A stretch of 11,675 nt of DNA from Thermoleophilaceae bacterium. Lineage in GTDB: Bacteria; Actinomycetota; Thermoleophilia; Solirubrobacterales; Thermoleophilaceae. The notes below the pieces were generated by a model that had not been told where the DNA came from, did not search any database, and saw only the letters and a list, made by a program, of their open reading frames with translations. Below, one piece after another: positions 1 to 6,874 of the stretch; position 1 is the stretch's first letter, and each line of letters starts with the position of its first letter. The DNA lies in contig JACCZP010000151.1 in assembly GCA_013695885.1 (NCBI GenBank), positions 1 to 11,675 on the forward strand, written 5' to 3'. The position numbers were made by a program, and so were the translations under genes.

Positions 1-98
1 TGAGCGGCCTGGGGATCATCGGCGTGAACGCGGTGATGGCGCAGCGCAGCTACTCGCGGCCGCCGCTGCGCCGGGGGTTGCTGCGGCGGTCGGGATGA
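1..98 (+). CDS. C-terminal end of a probable membrane protein (partial)
   Basis: Only the last 31 codons are in the window, read from base 3 and ending at a TGA at 96-98; the start lies off the left edge. The visible peptide begins with a hydrophobic stretch (SGLGIIGVNAVMAQR). It then turns into a basic, proline-containing tail (SYSRPPLRRGLLRRSG). A last transmembrane helix followed by a positive cytoplasmic tail is what the end of a multi-pass transporter, such as a DMT/EamA-type permease, often looks like. That family assignment is a guess. The other two plus frames either contain early stops or run on into the tRNA gene, which supports this frame. It converges on the tRNA-Lys gene with only 10 bp between them. 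Confidence 0.5.
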   Translation, partial: SGLGIIGVNAVMAQRSYSRPPLRRGLLRRSG

Positions 99-108
99 CT
101 CAGACGAT

Positions 109-181
109 GCGCCCCCCGGGGCTCGAACCCGGACCGCCGGTTTAAAAGACCGGAACTCTGGACCAATTGAGTTAGAGGCGC
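109..181 (-). tRNA. tRNA-Lys (anticodon UUU)
   Basis: The 73-base cloverleaf folds completely. The 7-bp acceptor stem pairs GCGCCTC with GGGGCGC, with one T-G wobble. The D stem is ACTC/GAGT with GG in the loop. The anticodon stem is CCGGT/ACCGG around the loop CTTTTAA, and the variable loop has 4 bases. The T stem is CCGGG/CCCGG around TTCGAGC. Anticodon positions 34-36 are TTT (plus-strand bases 144-146), so it reads lysine AAA/AAG codons. The 3' CCA is not encoded (the next bases are ATC), so a CCA-adding enzyme must supply it. It begins 45 bp downstream of the purH stop on the same strand. No clear promoter was seen in that gap, so co-transcription with purH and processing is possible. 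Confidence 0.96.
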
Positions 182-188
182 TCGTCCG

Positions 189-203
189 GCAGTGTGACAC
201 TGC
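189..203 (-). terminator. Small hairpin between purH and tRNA-Lys
   Basis: The minus strand reads GCAGTG TCA CACTGC, a perfect 6-bp stem with a 3-base loop. It lies 23 bp after the purH stop and 7 bp before the tRNA. No T-run follows, so it is not a classical intrinsic terminator. It could weaken read-through from purH, guide processing of the tRNA 5' leader, or be chance. The assignment as a terminator is tentative. Confidence 0.3.
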
Positions 204-226
204 GCGAACCTGTGGCCCCAGGCCCC

Positions 227-1816
227 TCAGTGCCGGAAATGCCGCCGCGACGTGAACACCATCGCCACGCCCGCGGCGTCGCACGCCTCCACGACCTCGG
301 GGTCCCGTCGTGAGCCGCCCGGCTGGATGATCGAGCGCACGCCGGCGTCGATGGCCAGCTGAGCTCCGTCCGCGAACGGGAAGAAGGCGTCGGAGGCCAT
401 GGCCGCGCCGTCGAGCGGTGCTCGGGCCTTCTCGATGGCCAGACGCACCGAGTCCACGCGACTCATCTGGCCTGCGCCGATCCCGATCGTGGCGAGCTCC
501 TTGGCGAGGACGATCCCATTCGAGCGCACGTGCTTGCACGTCTTCCACGCGAAGAGCAGCTCGCCCCACTCCGCTTCGCTCGGCTTGCGCTCGGTCACCA
601 CCTGCATCTCGTCGCGCGACTCGATGTCCTGGTCGCGGTCCTGGACCAGGAGGCCCCCGCGCACCCGGCGCATGTCGTGCTCGCTGACCGGCGTGCGGCG
701 GCGCTCGCGGTCGTCGAGGATGCGGAGGCTCTCCTTCCGACGGAGCACGTCGCAGGCGTCGTCGTCGTAGCCGGGCGCGAACACCAGCTCGACGAACAGG
801 TCGTTGATGCGCTCGGCGAGCGGGCGGTCAACCCGGCGGTTGAGGCAGACCACCCCGCCGAAGGCGCTCATCGGGTCGGTGGCCAGCGCCCGCTCGTAGG
901 CCTCCTCGATGGTCGGGGCGACAGCGCACCCGCACGGGTTGTTGTGCTTCAGGATCGCGGCGGCGGGCACCTCGTACTCGCCGACCAGCCGGCGCCCGGA
1001 GTCGAGGTCGAGCAGGTTGTTGAAGGACAGCTCCTTGCCGTGCAGCTTCGAGACCATGGAGAGGAGGTCGGTGCGCGCGCCGGCCTGCACGTAGTAGGCG
1101 CCGCGCTGGTGGGGGTTCTCCCCGTAGGCCAGATCCATCGCCTTCTCGTAGGCCCCCACGTACAGCGGCGGGAACTCGTCGCCGCGCTCGGCGAACCAAC
1201 GCGCGATCGCGGTGTCGTAGCGCGCCGTGTAGGAGAAGGACTCCATGGCCAGGGCCTCGCGGGTGGGAACCGAAAGGCGGCCGCCGGTGGTGCGCAGCTC
1301 CTCGAGCACGGCGTCGTAGCTCTCGGGCTTGACCACGACCGCGCTGAAGTCGTGGTTCTTGGCGGCGGCGCGGATCAGCGCCGGCCCGCCGATGTCGATG
1401 TTCTCGATCACCTCGGCGTCGCTCACCCCACGCATCGAGGCCGTGCGCTCGAAGGGGTAGAGGTTCACGCAGACCAGGTCGATCGGCTCGATCTCGAGCT
1501 CGGAGAGCGCCTCGGCGTGCTCGGCGCTCGAGCGCACGGCGAGAAGGCCCGCGTAGATGCGCGGGTTCAGCGTCTTCACCCGGCCGTCCAGGATCTCCGG
1601 AAAGCCGGTGTAGTCCTCGATGGACCGGGTCTCGACGCCGGCGTCGGCCAGCTCGCGGGCCGTGCCTCCGGTGGAGACGATCTCGACGCCAAGCTCCGCG
1701 AGCCCGCGTGCGAACTCCACGAGCCCGCGCTTGTCGGACACTGTGAGCAGCGCCCGCCGGACCACGACCTCGCCAGGCGCGACCAGCTCGCCGGACACGG
1801 GCTCTACGGCGTCCAC
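227..1816 (-). CDS. purH: Bifunctional AICAR formyltransferase / IMP cyclohydrolase
   Basis: This 529-residue cytoplasmic enzyme performs the last two steps to IMP: formylation of AICAR with 10-formyl-THF, then ring closure of FAICAR. The N-terminal MGS-like cyclohydrolase domain (about 20-150) shows [33 protein letters not shown] and [17 protein letters not shown]. The transformylase domain (about 220-529) shows YGENPHQ, the catalytic KHNNPCG (K290, H291), [29 protein letters not shown] and the terminal SDAFFPF and IQPGGS blocks. Length and motif order are standard, with about 19 extra N-terminal residues. The start is the GTG at 1814-1816, chosen because GAGGA lies 6 bases upstream. It overlaps the end of purN by 13 bp, which implies translational coupling with the enzyme of an earlier folate-dependent step. 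Confidence 0.97.
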   Translation of the reverse strand: MDAVEPVSGELVAPGEVVVRRALLTVSDKRGLVEFARGLAELGVEIVSTGGTARELADAGVETRSIEDYTGFPEILDGRVKTLNPRIYAGLLAVRSSAEHAEALSELEIEPIDLVCVNLYPFERTASMRGVSDAEVIENIDIGGPALIRAAAKNHDFSAVVVKPESYDAVLEELRTTGGRLSVPTREALAMESFSYTARYDTAIARWFAERGDEFPPLYVGAYEKAMDLAYGENPHQRGAYYVQAGARTDLLSMVSKLHGKELSFNNLLDLDSGRRLVGEYEVPAAAILKHNNPCGCAVAPTIEEAYERALATDPMSAFGGVVCLNRRVDRPLAERINDLFVELVFAPGYDDDACDVLRRKESLRILDDRERRRTPVSEHDMRRVRGGLLVQDRDQDIESRDEMQVVTERKPSEAEWGELLFAWKTCKHVRSNGIVLAKELATIGIGAGQMSRVDSVRLAIEKARAPLDGAAMASDAFFPFADGAQLAIDAGVRSIIQPGGSRRDPEVVEACDAAGVAMVFTSRRHFRH

Positions 1817-2457
1817 GGGTGATCCTCGGCCACCAGGACGCGCCGCGGATTGGTCGGGTCGATCGACACCGCGCCACGGGCGATCATCCGCACCGCCTGC
1901 GGCAGCAGCTCGTGCTCGATCTCGTGCACCCTCTCCTCGACCTCCGCGATGTCCGCAGGATACGGAAGCTCGAGGGGTCGCTGCAGCACGATGGGCCCGG
2001 TGTCGACGCCCTCGTCCACGAAGTGGACGGTCACGCCGGTCACCCTCACCCCGTACTCGATCGCCTGCTCGATGGCTCGCGTGCCTGGAAAGGCGGGCAG
2101 CAGAGAGGGATGGACGTTCACGATGCGCCCACGAAAGCGCGCGACGAAGGCCGGCGAGAGGAGCTCCATGAAGCCGGCGAGCACCACGAGGTCGACTCCG
2201 CGCCCGGCGAGCCAGTCGGCGAGGGCCCGGTCGCGGGCCTCGCGGTCGGGGTAGGCGGCGGCCTCGAAGGCCGCGGCCTCGATCCCCGCCGCGCGCGCCC
2301 GTTCGAGTCCCCGGGCCGACTCCCGGCTCGCCCCCACGCGTGCCACCTCGATGCCCTCGCGACCGTGGAGGCGGTCGAGGATGGCCTGGAGGTTCGTGCC
2401 CTCGCCCGACACGAGCACCGCGACGCGGAACAGCCGCTCCTCGGAGTCAGCGGTCAC
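1804..2457 (-). CDS. purN: Phosphoribosylglycinamide (GAR) formyltransferase
   Basis: A 217-residue cytoplasmic enzyme, close to the usual 200-215, that transfers formyl from 10-formyl-THF to GAR, the third step of purine synthesis. The phosphate-binding loop is VLVSGEGTNLQAIL (about 14-27). LAGFMELLSPAFV follows, then the catalytic NVHPSLLPAFPG block with the Asn and His of the family. GVTVHFVDEGVDTGPI supplies the third catalytic residue, an Asp. The open frame continues upstream into recQ, but homology begins just after the GTG at 2455-2457. That GTG has AAGGG 6 bases before it and lies 17 bp after the recQ stop, so it is taken as the start. The tail overlaps the purH start by 13 bp. It is the folate-dependent enzyme, not the formate/ATP-dependent PurT. 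Confidence 0.96.
   Translation of the reverse strand: MTADSEERLFRVAVLVSGEGTNLQAILDRLHGREGIEVARVGASRESARGLERARAAGIEAAAFEAAAYPDREARDRALADWLAGRGVDLVVLAGFMELLSPAFVARFRGRIVNVHPSLLPAFPGTRAIEQAIEYGVRVTGVTVHFVDEGVDTGPIVLQRPLELPYPADIAEVEERVHEIEHELLPQAVRMIARGAVSIDPTNPRRVLVAEDHPWTP
1823..1827 (-). promoter_or_regulatory. Ribosome binding site of purH, inside purN
   Basis: GAGGA on the minus strand, 6 bases before the GTG start of purH. It lies inside the last codons of purN and decides the overlapping GTG start over later in-frame GTG codons. Confidence 0.6.
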
Positions 2458-2474
2458 CGCCGGCCCTTGACCGC

Positions 2475-4253
2475 TCAGCCGGGGACCGGTGCCGCAGGCG
2501 CGGTCAAGACCGGGTAGGGCCCCGGCGTGGTGGAGAGCCGGCCGGCTTCGATCAGCCCGTCGACGCGGGCGAGGATGTCGCCGCGTCGCATGTGCGAGAA
2601 CGTGCCGTAGGGAGGCAGCCCGTCGTAGGAGTTGCGAGCGATCTTCTTGGTGCGGGCGCCGTGGAGGATCTCCGCGCACAGCGTGCGTCCGACTGTGGGC
2701 CGGGCCGTGCCGGCCACGGTGAGGATGGCGTCGTCCAGGTCCTCGGGAGCACCGCCCTCGGGCACCGGTGCGACCGGCCGCAGGGCGGGCACGCACGCGT
2801 CGCAGCACGGCCCTGACGGCTGGGGGACCGAGGAGTCGCCGAAGTGCCTGAGGATGGCGCGGCGCCGGCAGCTCTCCCCCTCGACGTACGCCCAGATCTC
2901 GCGGTACTGGCGCCATCGCGCGCGGGCGGCCTCGGCGATCGAGGCCTGACACAGGCCCGCCGCGCGCCGGTCGAAGGGGCGCACCATCCGGCCCGCCATA
3001 CGGTCGGGGGCGGCGGGCGCAGGCTCGATGACCTCGGCGCGCGCGAGATGGCCGACCAGCGAGCGGAGCTGGTCGGGGTGGGCGCCCGTCGTCTCCCGAA
3101 GCGCTCCGATGTCGACCCCGTAGCGACCGTCCTCGCCCGCCGAGTGCTGGAGCGCGCGCGCGAGCTCGACCGGGCGCCCCTCGGGCACCTCCTCGCGGCG
3201 AATGAAGTGGGTGTGCAGCGCCTTGTCGCGGCGCTCGGCGAGCAGCAGCGCGCGCGCCGGAGCCCCGTCGCGGCCCGCGCGGCCCGCCTCCTGGTAATAG
3301 GCCTCGAGCGAGGAGGGCACGCTCGCGTGGACGACGCTTCGCACGTTCGGCTTGTCGACGCCCATGCCGAAGGCGTTGGTGGCCACCACCACCCGGACCT
3401 CGTCGGCGAGGAAGCGGCGCTGGGCCGACGCCCGCGAGTGACGGTCGATCCCCGCGTGGTAGGCGAGCGCCTCCTCCCCGAGGTCGTCCGTGATCAGCTC
3501 GGCCAGCTCCTCAGCCCCCGCCCGGGTGCCGGCGTAGACGATCGCGGGAAGGGCGTCCTCGCCGCGCAGCGCCTCGAGCAGCAGAGCGCGCTTCTCGTGA
3601 CCGCCCGGGTGGGCGACCGCGAAGGAGAGGTTCGGTCGGTCAAAGCCCGTCGCCACCCGGAGCGGATCCCGCAGGCCAAGTCGACGGACGATGTCGGTGG
3701 CCACCTGGGGGGTGGCCGTGGCCGTCGAGGCCACGACCGCGCGCGCGCCCACGAAGCGGGCAGCGTCGGCCAATCGGAAGTAGTCGGGCCGGAAGTCGTG
3801 GCCCCATTGCGACACGCAGTGGGCCTCGTCCACAACGAAGAGGCCCACGTGCGCGTCCCGCATCCGCTCGGCGAAGCCGGGTGAGGAGAAGCGCTCGGGC
3901 GCGACGTAGAGGAGCTTCAGCTCGCCGCTGAGCGCCCGCTCGACGGCGTGGGCGTTCTGCTCGGACGACTGCTGGGCGTTGACGAGCGCTACCTGATCGC
4001 GGAGTCCGCGAGCACGCAGGGCGTCGACCTGGTCCTGCATCAGCGCTACGAGGGGCGAGACCACGATGGTCAGGTCGCCACGGAGCAGGCCGGGGAGCTG
4101 GTAGCAGAGCGACTTGCCCGAGCCGGTGGGCATCACCACGAGCACGTCGCGGTCGGCGAGCGCCGCCTCACAGGCTTCGCGCTGGCCGGCTCGGAAGGCG
4201 TCGAACCCGAAGAAGCGGTGCAGCTCGAAGGCGAAGTCCACGGGCACGGCCAC
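2475..4253 (-). CDS. recQ: ATP-dependent DNA helicase RecQ, without HRDC domain
   Basis: A 592-residue superfamily 2 helicase that unwinds DNA 3'-5' in recombination and repair. The motifs are in order: motif 0 FRAGQREA, Walker A MPTGSGKS (K47), Ia VSPLVALMQDQ, II DEAH (142-145), III ASTATAT, IV VYAGTRAGAEEL, V ATNAFGMGVDKP and VI QEAGRAGRDG (321-330). A zinc-binding region follows with C462, C483, C484 and C487. A winged-helix/RQC-like segment (about 505-575) contains LHGARTKKI and YDGLPPYG. The protein ends near residue 592 with no room for an HRDC domain, unlike E. coli RecQ. The zinc ligand spacing (CX20CCX2C) departs from the E. coli CX16CX2CX2C. The start is the GTG at 4251-4253, one base after the stop of the preceding membrane-protein gene. 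GGAGG lies 10 bases upstream. It is embedded just ahead of purN and purH. Confidence 0.93.
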   Translation of the reverse strand: MAVPVDFAFELHRFFGFDAFRAGQREACEAALADRDVLVVMPTGSGKSLCYQLPGLLRGDLTIVVSPLVALMQDQVDALRARGLRDQVALVNAQQSSEQNAHAVERALSGELKLLYVAPERFSSPGFAERMRDAHVGLFVVDEAHCVSQWGHDFRPDYFRLADAARFVGARAVVASTATATPQVATDIVRRLGLRDPLRVATGFDRPNLSFAVAHPGGHEKRALLLEALRGEDALPAIVYAGTRAGAEELAELITDDLGEEALAYHAGIDRHSRASAQRRFLADEVRVVVATNAFGMGVDKPNVRSVVHASVPSSLEAYYQEAGRAGRDGAPARALLLAERRDKALHTHFIRREEVPEGRPVELARALQHSAGEDGRYGVDIGALRETTGAHPDQLRSLVGHLARAEVIEPAPAAPDRMAGRMVRPFDRRAAGLCQASIAEAARARWRQYREIWAYVEGESCRRRAILRHFGDSSVPQPSGPCCDACVPALRPVAPVPEGGAPEDLDDAILTVAGTARPTVGRTLCAEILHGARTKKIARNSYDGLPPYGTFSHMRRGDILARVDGLIEAGRLSTTPGPYPVLTAPAAPVPG

Positions 4254-4254
4254 C

Positions 4255-4800
4255 CTACCCCGCCCTCCGGAGCGGTTCGGGTCGAAGACACGGCGTGCTG
4301 CCGCCGAGGAACACCCGGCGGCTCTTGACGTTCACGACGAGCTCCAAGAGGAGCCGGTCGCGGCCGGCGCTCAGCACGGGAGCGCGCGGATCGGCGGCGT
4401 CCTGCCGGATTTCCGCGAGGCCACGGGCGCGCCACTCGGCCTCCACCGAGGCCACCACCTCGGCCGGGTCCTGGCTCGCGGGCAGCGGCGCTTCGATGCC
4501 AACGCTCGCCGTCCGCTCCTGCGCCGCGGGCACCCCGCCCGGCCCCTCGCAGAGCGCCGCCGCCACCGCCGGCTCTGGCCGCCACCGCAGGTGCCCGAGC
4601 GGACCGCGAGAGATGCGGTCGACCTCCGCCATCAGTTGTCCTCGCGACTCCTCGAGCGAGCCCTTGTGCGGCGTGGCGGCGCCCCGGGCGGCGAGCGTCG
4701 CCACGGTCGCCACCGCGATCGTCAGCGTCAGCCCGACGACGAGGAGAAGGGTCCGTCGGCGCCTCGCGGAAGCCCCCGGGTGTGTCCGCCGCCGGCTCAC
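4255..4800 (-). CDS. Single-pass membrane protein of unknown function
   Basis: This gene is not recognised. The 181-residue product has a very basic cytoplasmic N terminus (MSRRRTHPGASARRRR). One transmembrane helix follows (about 17-38, LLLVVGLTLTIAVATVATLA), and then an outside domain of about 140 residues. That domain has two cysteines (C84, C171) that could form a disulfide, and it ends with a beta-strand-like stretch and GGSTPCLRPEP. There is no lipobox. An upstream in-frame start at 4866 would overlap the hydrolase gene by 70 bp. The GTG at 4798-4800 is preferred because it forms a GTGA overlap with the hydrolase stop and has GAGGG 5 bases before it. The coupling suggests that it works with the upstream DUF1023 hydrolase at the cell envelope, which is an inference. 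Confidence 0.75.
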   Translation of the reverse strand: MSRRRTHPGASARRRRTLLLVVGLTLTIAVATVATLAARGAATPHKGSLEESRGQLMAEVDRISRGPLGHLRWRPEPAVAAALCEGPGGVPAAQERTASVGIEAPLPASQDPAEVVASVEAEWRARGLAEIRQDAADPRAPVLSAGRDRLLLELVVNVKSRRVFLGGSTPCLRPEPLRRAG

Positions 4801-6107
4801 CAGAACCCTCTGGATCGGGGGAGGAGCGGCCGTCGCGGAGGTGGAGGCGTCACGTCGTCGGGCCACGCGCCCGCGATGTTGGCCAGGTTGCGCATGCTGG
4901 CGCTGCCGCGGCGGTAGTAGCTCTGGTGATTGTGGACGACTTGGTTGGGCGGCCGCTCCTCGCCGGACGCGTCGAACAGTCGGGCACCGAAGCCGGGATC
5001 GCCGGGCGCCTCGCCGTGCACCGGGGCGGGAGCCACGAGGTCGTACGGCGCCTCCCCCGCCCAGAAGCGCGACCCTCCTCCGAGCGCGCTCACATCGCGC
5101 CGCCTGCCGCCCGTGCCCGGGCTGCCGGTGAAGACGACGTCGTCGGCCGGCATGCGCCAGCCAGCCGCGGCGTTGCCCGTGGTGACCGAGCCATACGAGT
5201 GGCCGACGACCGTGGTGTGCGGGTCGCCTCGTACCTCGACGCTCTCGACGAACCGGGACAGGGCTTGCCCCCCGTTGCGGGCACGGCCGCCGAGCGCGGC
5301 GCCGGGGATGGTGTCCGGCGGGTCGTACCCGAGCCAGGCGACGACCGCGACGTCGGCCCCGGCATGGCGGCGAGCGGCGGCCCGCAGCTCGTGGGCGCGC
5401 GGCGCGAGGTGATCGTCGAAGTTGTCGATGTCGCTGCCGGTGCCCGGCACCATGACCGCGACGTGCGGCGCGCCGTCGAGATCACCGACGACCTCGGCTA
5501 CGCGCCCGTCGCCGCGTGGATCGAAGAGGAGGAAGTTGCGACGTGGGTCCGCCACCCAGCGCGAGAACCGACGCGAGCGCGAAGCCAGGAGCTCGCGGTT
5601 GCGCTCGCCGCTGCGGATCCGGGCCAGGAGGTCTGCGCCGGCGGCGATGGCCGCGCGGTGACGCGCGATCTCCCGGTCGATACGGGCAACCTCGGCGTCG
5701 AGATCCGCGACCGCACGCTCCATGAGCACGCGATTGGCTGCGTAGCGCATCGGGGGCGGCGCCCCGTCGAGCGGGCCGACGATCTCGGGATGGCGCTCGG
5801 CGAGGCGCAGCCCCTCGGCGGGCGGGAGACGGTCGAGCACGCGAGCGGCGGCGGGGCCGGCACCGGGCAGCGCCGAGAGGTTGACGGCCACCGAGGCGGG
5901 CCGAGCGCCGAGGGCAACGGGTGGCCGAGTGAGCTCGGTGGACGGCGCGCACCGGTCGCCCTTCCACGCCGCGCACATCGCGGCGGCGAGCCAGGAGGGC
6001 GCCTCCGGAGGCGGCAGATCGGAGAGGAGGACCGCGGCGAAGAGCACCGCGACCACGGCCAGCAGAGCCGTGTACTCGACGCTCGCCTGTCCTCGCTCGC
6101 CGGTCAT
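4797..6107 (-). CDS. DUF1023-type alpha/beta hydrolase with a prepilin-like N terminus
   Basis: A 436-residue protein. Residues about 195-415 match the actinobacterial DUF1023 alpha/beta hydrolase family. They include VGDLDGAPHVAVMVPGTGSD, the WLGYDPP block, the nucleophile elbow GHSYGS (S304), a possible acid at D356 and a His near 392-394 in HNHQSYYRRGSAS. The substrate is unknown. Before this lies a predicted helical, charged region (about 125-182). The first 30 residues (MTGERG, QASVEY, then a hydrophobic helix) fit a class III (type IV/Flp pilin) signal. Cleavage after G6 would put Glu at +5 and Tyr at +6. An ordinary TadE-like or uncleaved anchor is the alternative. The catalytic domain would then face outside the cell. 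The proline-rich C terminus ends in GFW. The start is ATG 6105-6107; no clear Shine-Dalgarno precedes it. It overlaps the next gene by GTGA. Confidence 0.85.
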   Translation of the reverse strand: MTGERGQASVEYTALLAVVAVLFAAVLLSDLPPPEAPSWLAAAMCAAWKGDRCAPSTELTRPPVALGARPASVAVNLSALPGAGPAAARVLDRLPPAEGLRLAERHPEIVGPLDGAPPPMRYAANRVLMERAVADLDAEVARIDREIARHRAAIAAGADLLARIRSGERNRELLASRSRRFSRWVADPRRNFLLFDPRGDGRVAEVVGDLDGAPHVAVMVPGTGSDIDNFDDHLAPRAHELRAAARRHAGADVAVVAWLGYDPPDTIPGAALGGRARNGGQALSRFVESVEVRGDPHTTVVGHSYGSVTTGNAAAGWRMPADDVVFTGSPGTGGRRRDVSALGGGSRFWAGEAPYDLVAPAPVHGEAPGDPGFGARLFDASGEERPPNQVVHNHQSYYRRGSASMRNLANIAGAWPDDVTPPPPRRPLLPRSRGFW

Positions 6108-6136
6108 GACGGCCGGCGAAGCTACGGGCTCTCGAC

Positions 6137-6151
6137 CCGGTCGGGGACCGG
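6137..6151. promoter_or_regulatory. Perfect short inverted repeat upstream of the hydrolase gene
   Basis: CCGGTC GGG GACCGG is a perfect 6-bp inverted repeat with a 3-base spacer, about 30 bp before the hydrolase ATG. It sits in the 188-bp intergenic stretch 6108-6295, which otherwise holds nothing I could recognise. It might be an operator or an RNA hairpin masking the start, but chance is quite possible at this GC content. Confidence 0.25.
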
Positions 6152-6295
6152 CCCGTCACGCGCCCGTACGCTCCTTCACGGTCCTGTGCGCGAGCGGTGC
6201 AGAGCGCGCTGAAAAGGTGTGTCAGTGGGGCGAAGGCCAGGCGCGCAGGACGGCCGCGAATCTCCCGATCCGCGGACGCCCGGCGGCCCTACCGT

Positions 6296-6790
6296 TCAGT
6301 CCGAGTCATCGTCCCGGTCGGGCCGACGGTCCTCGACCTCCTCGCGGACGCACTCGCGAAACTCCGCCGACGGCCGCTGGATCCCCTTGTCGCGGCACTC
6401 CTCGACGGCCTCTCGCCGGCGCTCGCGCGCCTCGCGGCGGTGCTCGCGGACCTCCTTGCGCACGCACTTGCGGAGCTCCTGCGTCCGCCGCTCCAACCCG
6501 CGCTCGCGGCACTCACGCCGTGCGCGGCGCAGCGCGCCTGGATGCCGGCCCATCTTCCGTCCGCGGGCCTGGGCCCTCTTCCGCACGCAGCGCCGAAACT
6601 TGTCCGTGCCGGGCTCGACGCCACGCCCGCGACACGCCCGCCCGGGGGCGCCCGACCGGCGCTCCTCGGAGCTCGAGGACCGATCGCCACCGGAGTCGCC
6701 CTTGCCCGGTCCTCCGGACTGCGCCAGCGCCGGCACGGCCAGGGCGGCCAGCGCGATCAACAGCACGGTCAGCCTCGCCACTGCCTTCAT
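6296..6790 (-). CDS. Secreted arginine-rich protein with three CX14C repeats
   Basis: No family is firmly recognised. The 164-residue product starts with a clear signal peptide (MKAVARLTVLLIALAALAVP, cleavage likely after ALA at 23). A short Ser/Gly linker follows, then a highly charged, Arg/Glu-rich body. Six cysteines form three pairs, C53/C68, C94/C109 and C132/C147, each pair 15 residues apart. Each unit reads roughly C-x3-G-[VLI]-x3-[TS]-x2-[FL]-R-x-C-V-R. The first unit contains VEPGTDKF, recalling the short C..G..PGT..F..C motif I associate with small secreted bacterial proteins, though this comes from memory only. The tail is acidic (DRDDDSD). The start is ATG 6788-6790, with GGAGGT 6 bases upstream. 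It stands alone, 84 bp after purF and 188 bp before the hydrolase gene. Confidence 0.8.
   Translation of the reverse strand: MKAVARLTVLLIALAALAVPALAQSGGPGKGDSGGDRSSSSEERRSGAPGRACRGRGVEPGTDKFRRCVRKRAQARGRKMGRHPGALRRARRECRERGLERRTQELRKCVRKEVREHRREARERRREAVEECRDKGIQRPSAEFRECVREEVEDRRPDRDDDSD
6350..6634 (-). repeat. Three protein repeats encoded in tandem (CX14C units)
   Basis: Units start at codons for C53, C94 and C132 of the secreted protein and are separated by Arg-rich linkers of 25 and 22 residues. Position 1 is Cys, 5 is Gly, 6 is Val/Leu/Ile, 10 is Thr/Ser, 13 is Phe/Leu, 14 is Arg, and 16-18 are CVR in all three. The similarity is at the protein level only. Confidence 0.8.
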
Positions 6791-6796
6791 CGTCCT

Positions 6797-6802
6797 ACCT
6801 CC
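6797..6802 (-). promoter_or_regulatory. Strong ribosome binding site of the CX14C-repeat gene
   Basis: GGAGGT on the minus strand with a 6-base spacer to the ATG. It is the best Shine-Dalgarno match in the window. It fixes the start of the secreted protein and supports this as a real gene rather than a shadow of the long plus-strand open frame. Confidence 0.75.
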
Positions 6803-6874
6803 GATCGAAAGGGTTGGTCCTCGTTCGTCATCGGAAGAACCCGCGGCCGGCGTGAGGGTTGTGCTCTCCCCGCC

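Noticed and set aside
530..1822. 430-codon plus-strand frame opposite purH
   Set aside because: Antisense shadow of a clear purH gene, with no family features or plausible start signal.
2458..2952. N-terminal extension of purN upstream into recQ
   Set aside because: The open frame continues, but that part is an out-of-frame reading of recQ. PurN homology starts just after the GTG at 2457, which has its own Shine-Dalgarno.
6200..6235. Possible promoter for the hydrolase gene (CTGACA-like element on the minus strand)
   Set aside because: No convincing -10 box at 16-18 bp spacing; single-hexamer matches are uninformative.
6838..6860. Possible terminator after purF (AACCC/GGGTT stem followed by CTT on the minus strand)
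   Set aside because: Only 5 pairs with a 13-base loop and almost no T-run; too weak to call.
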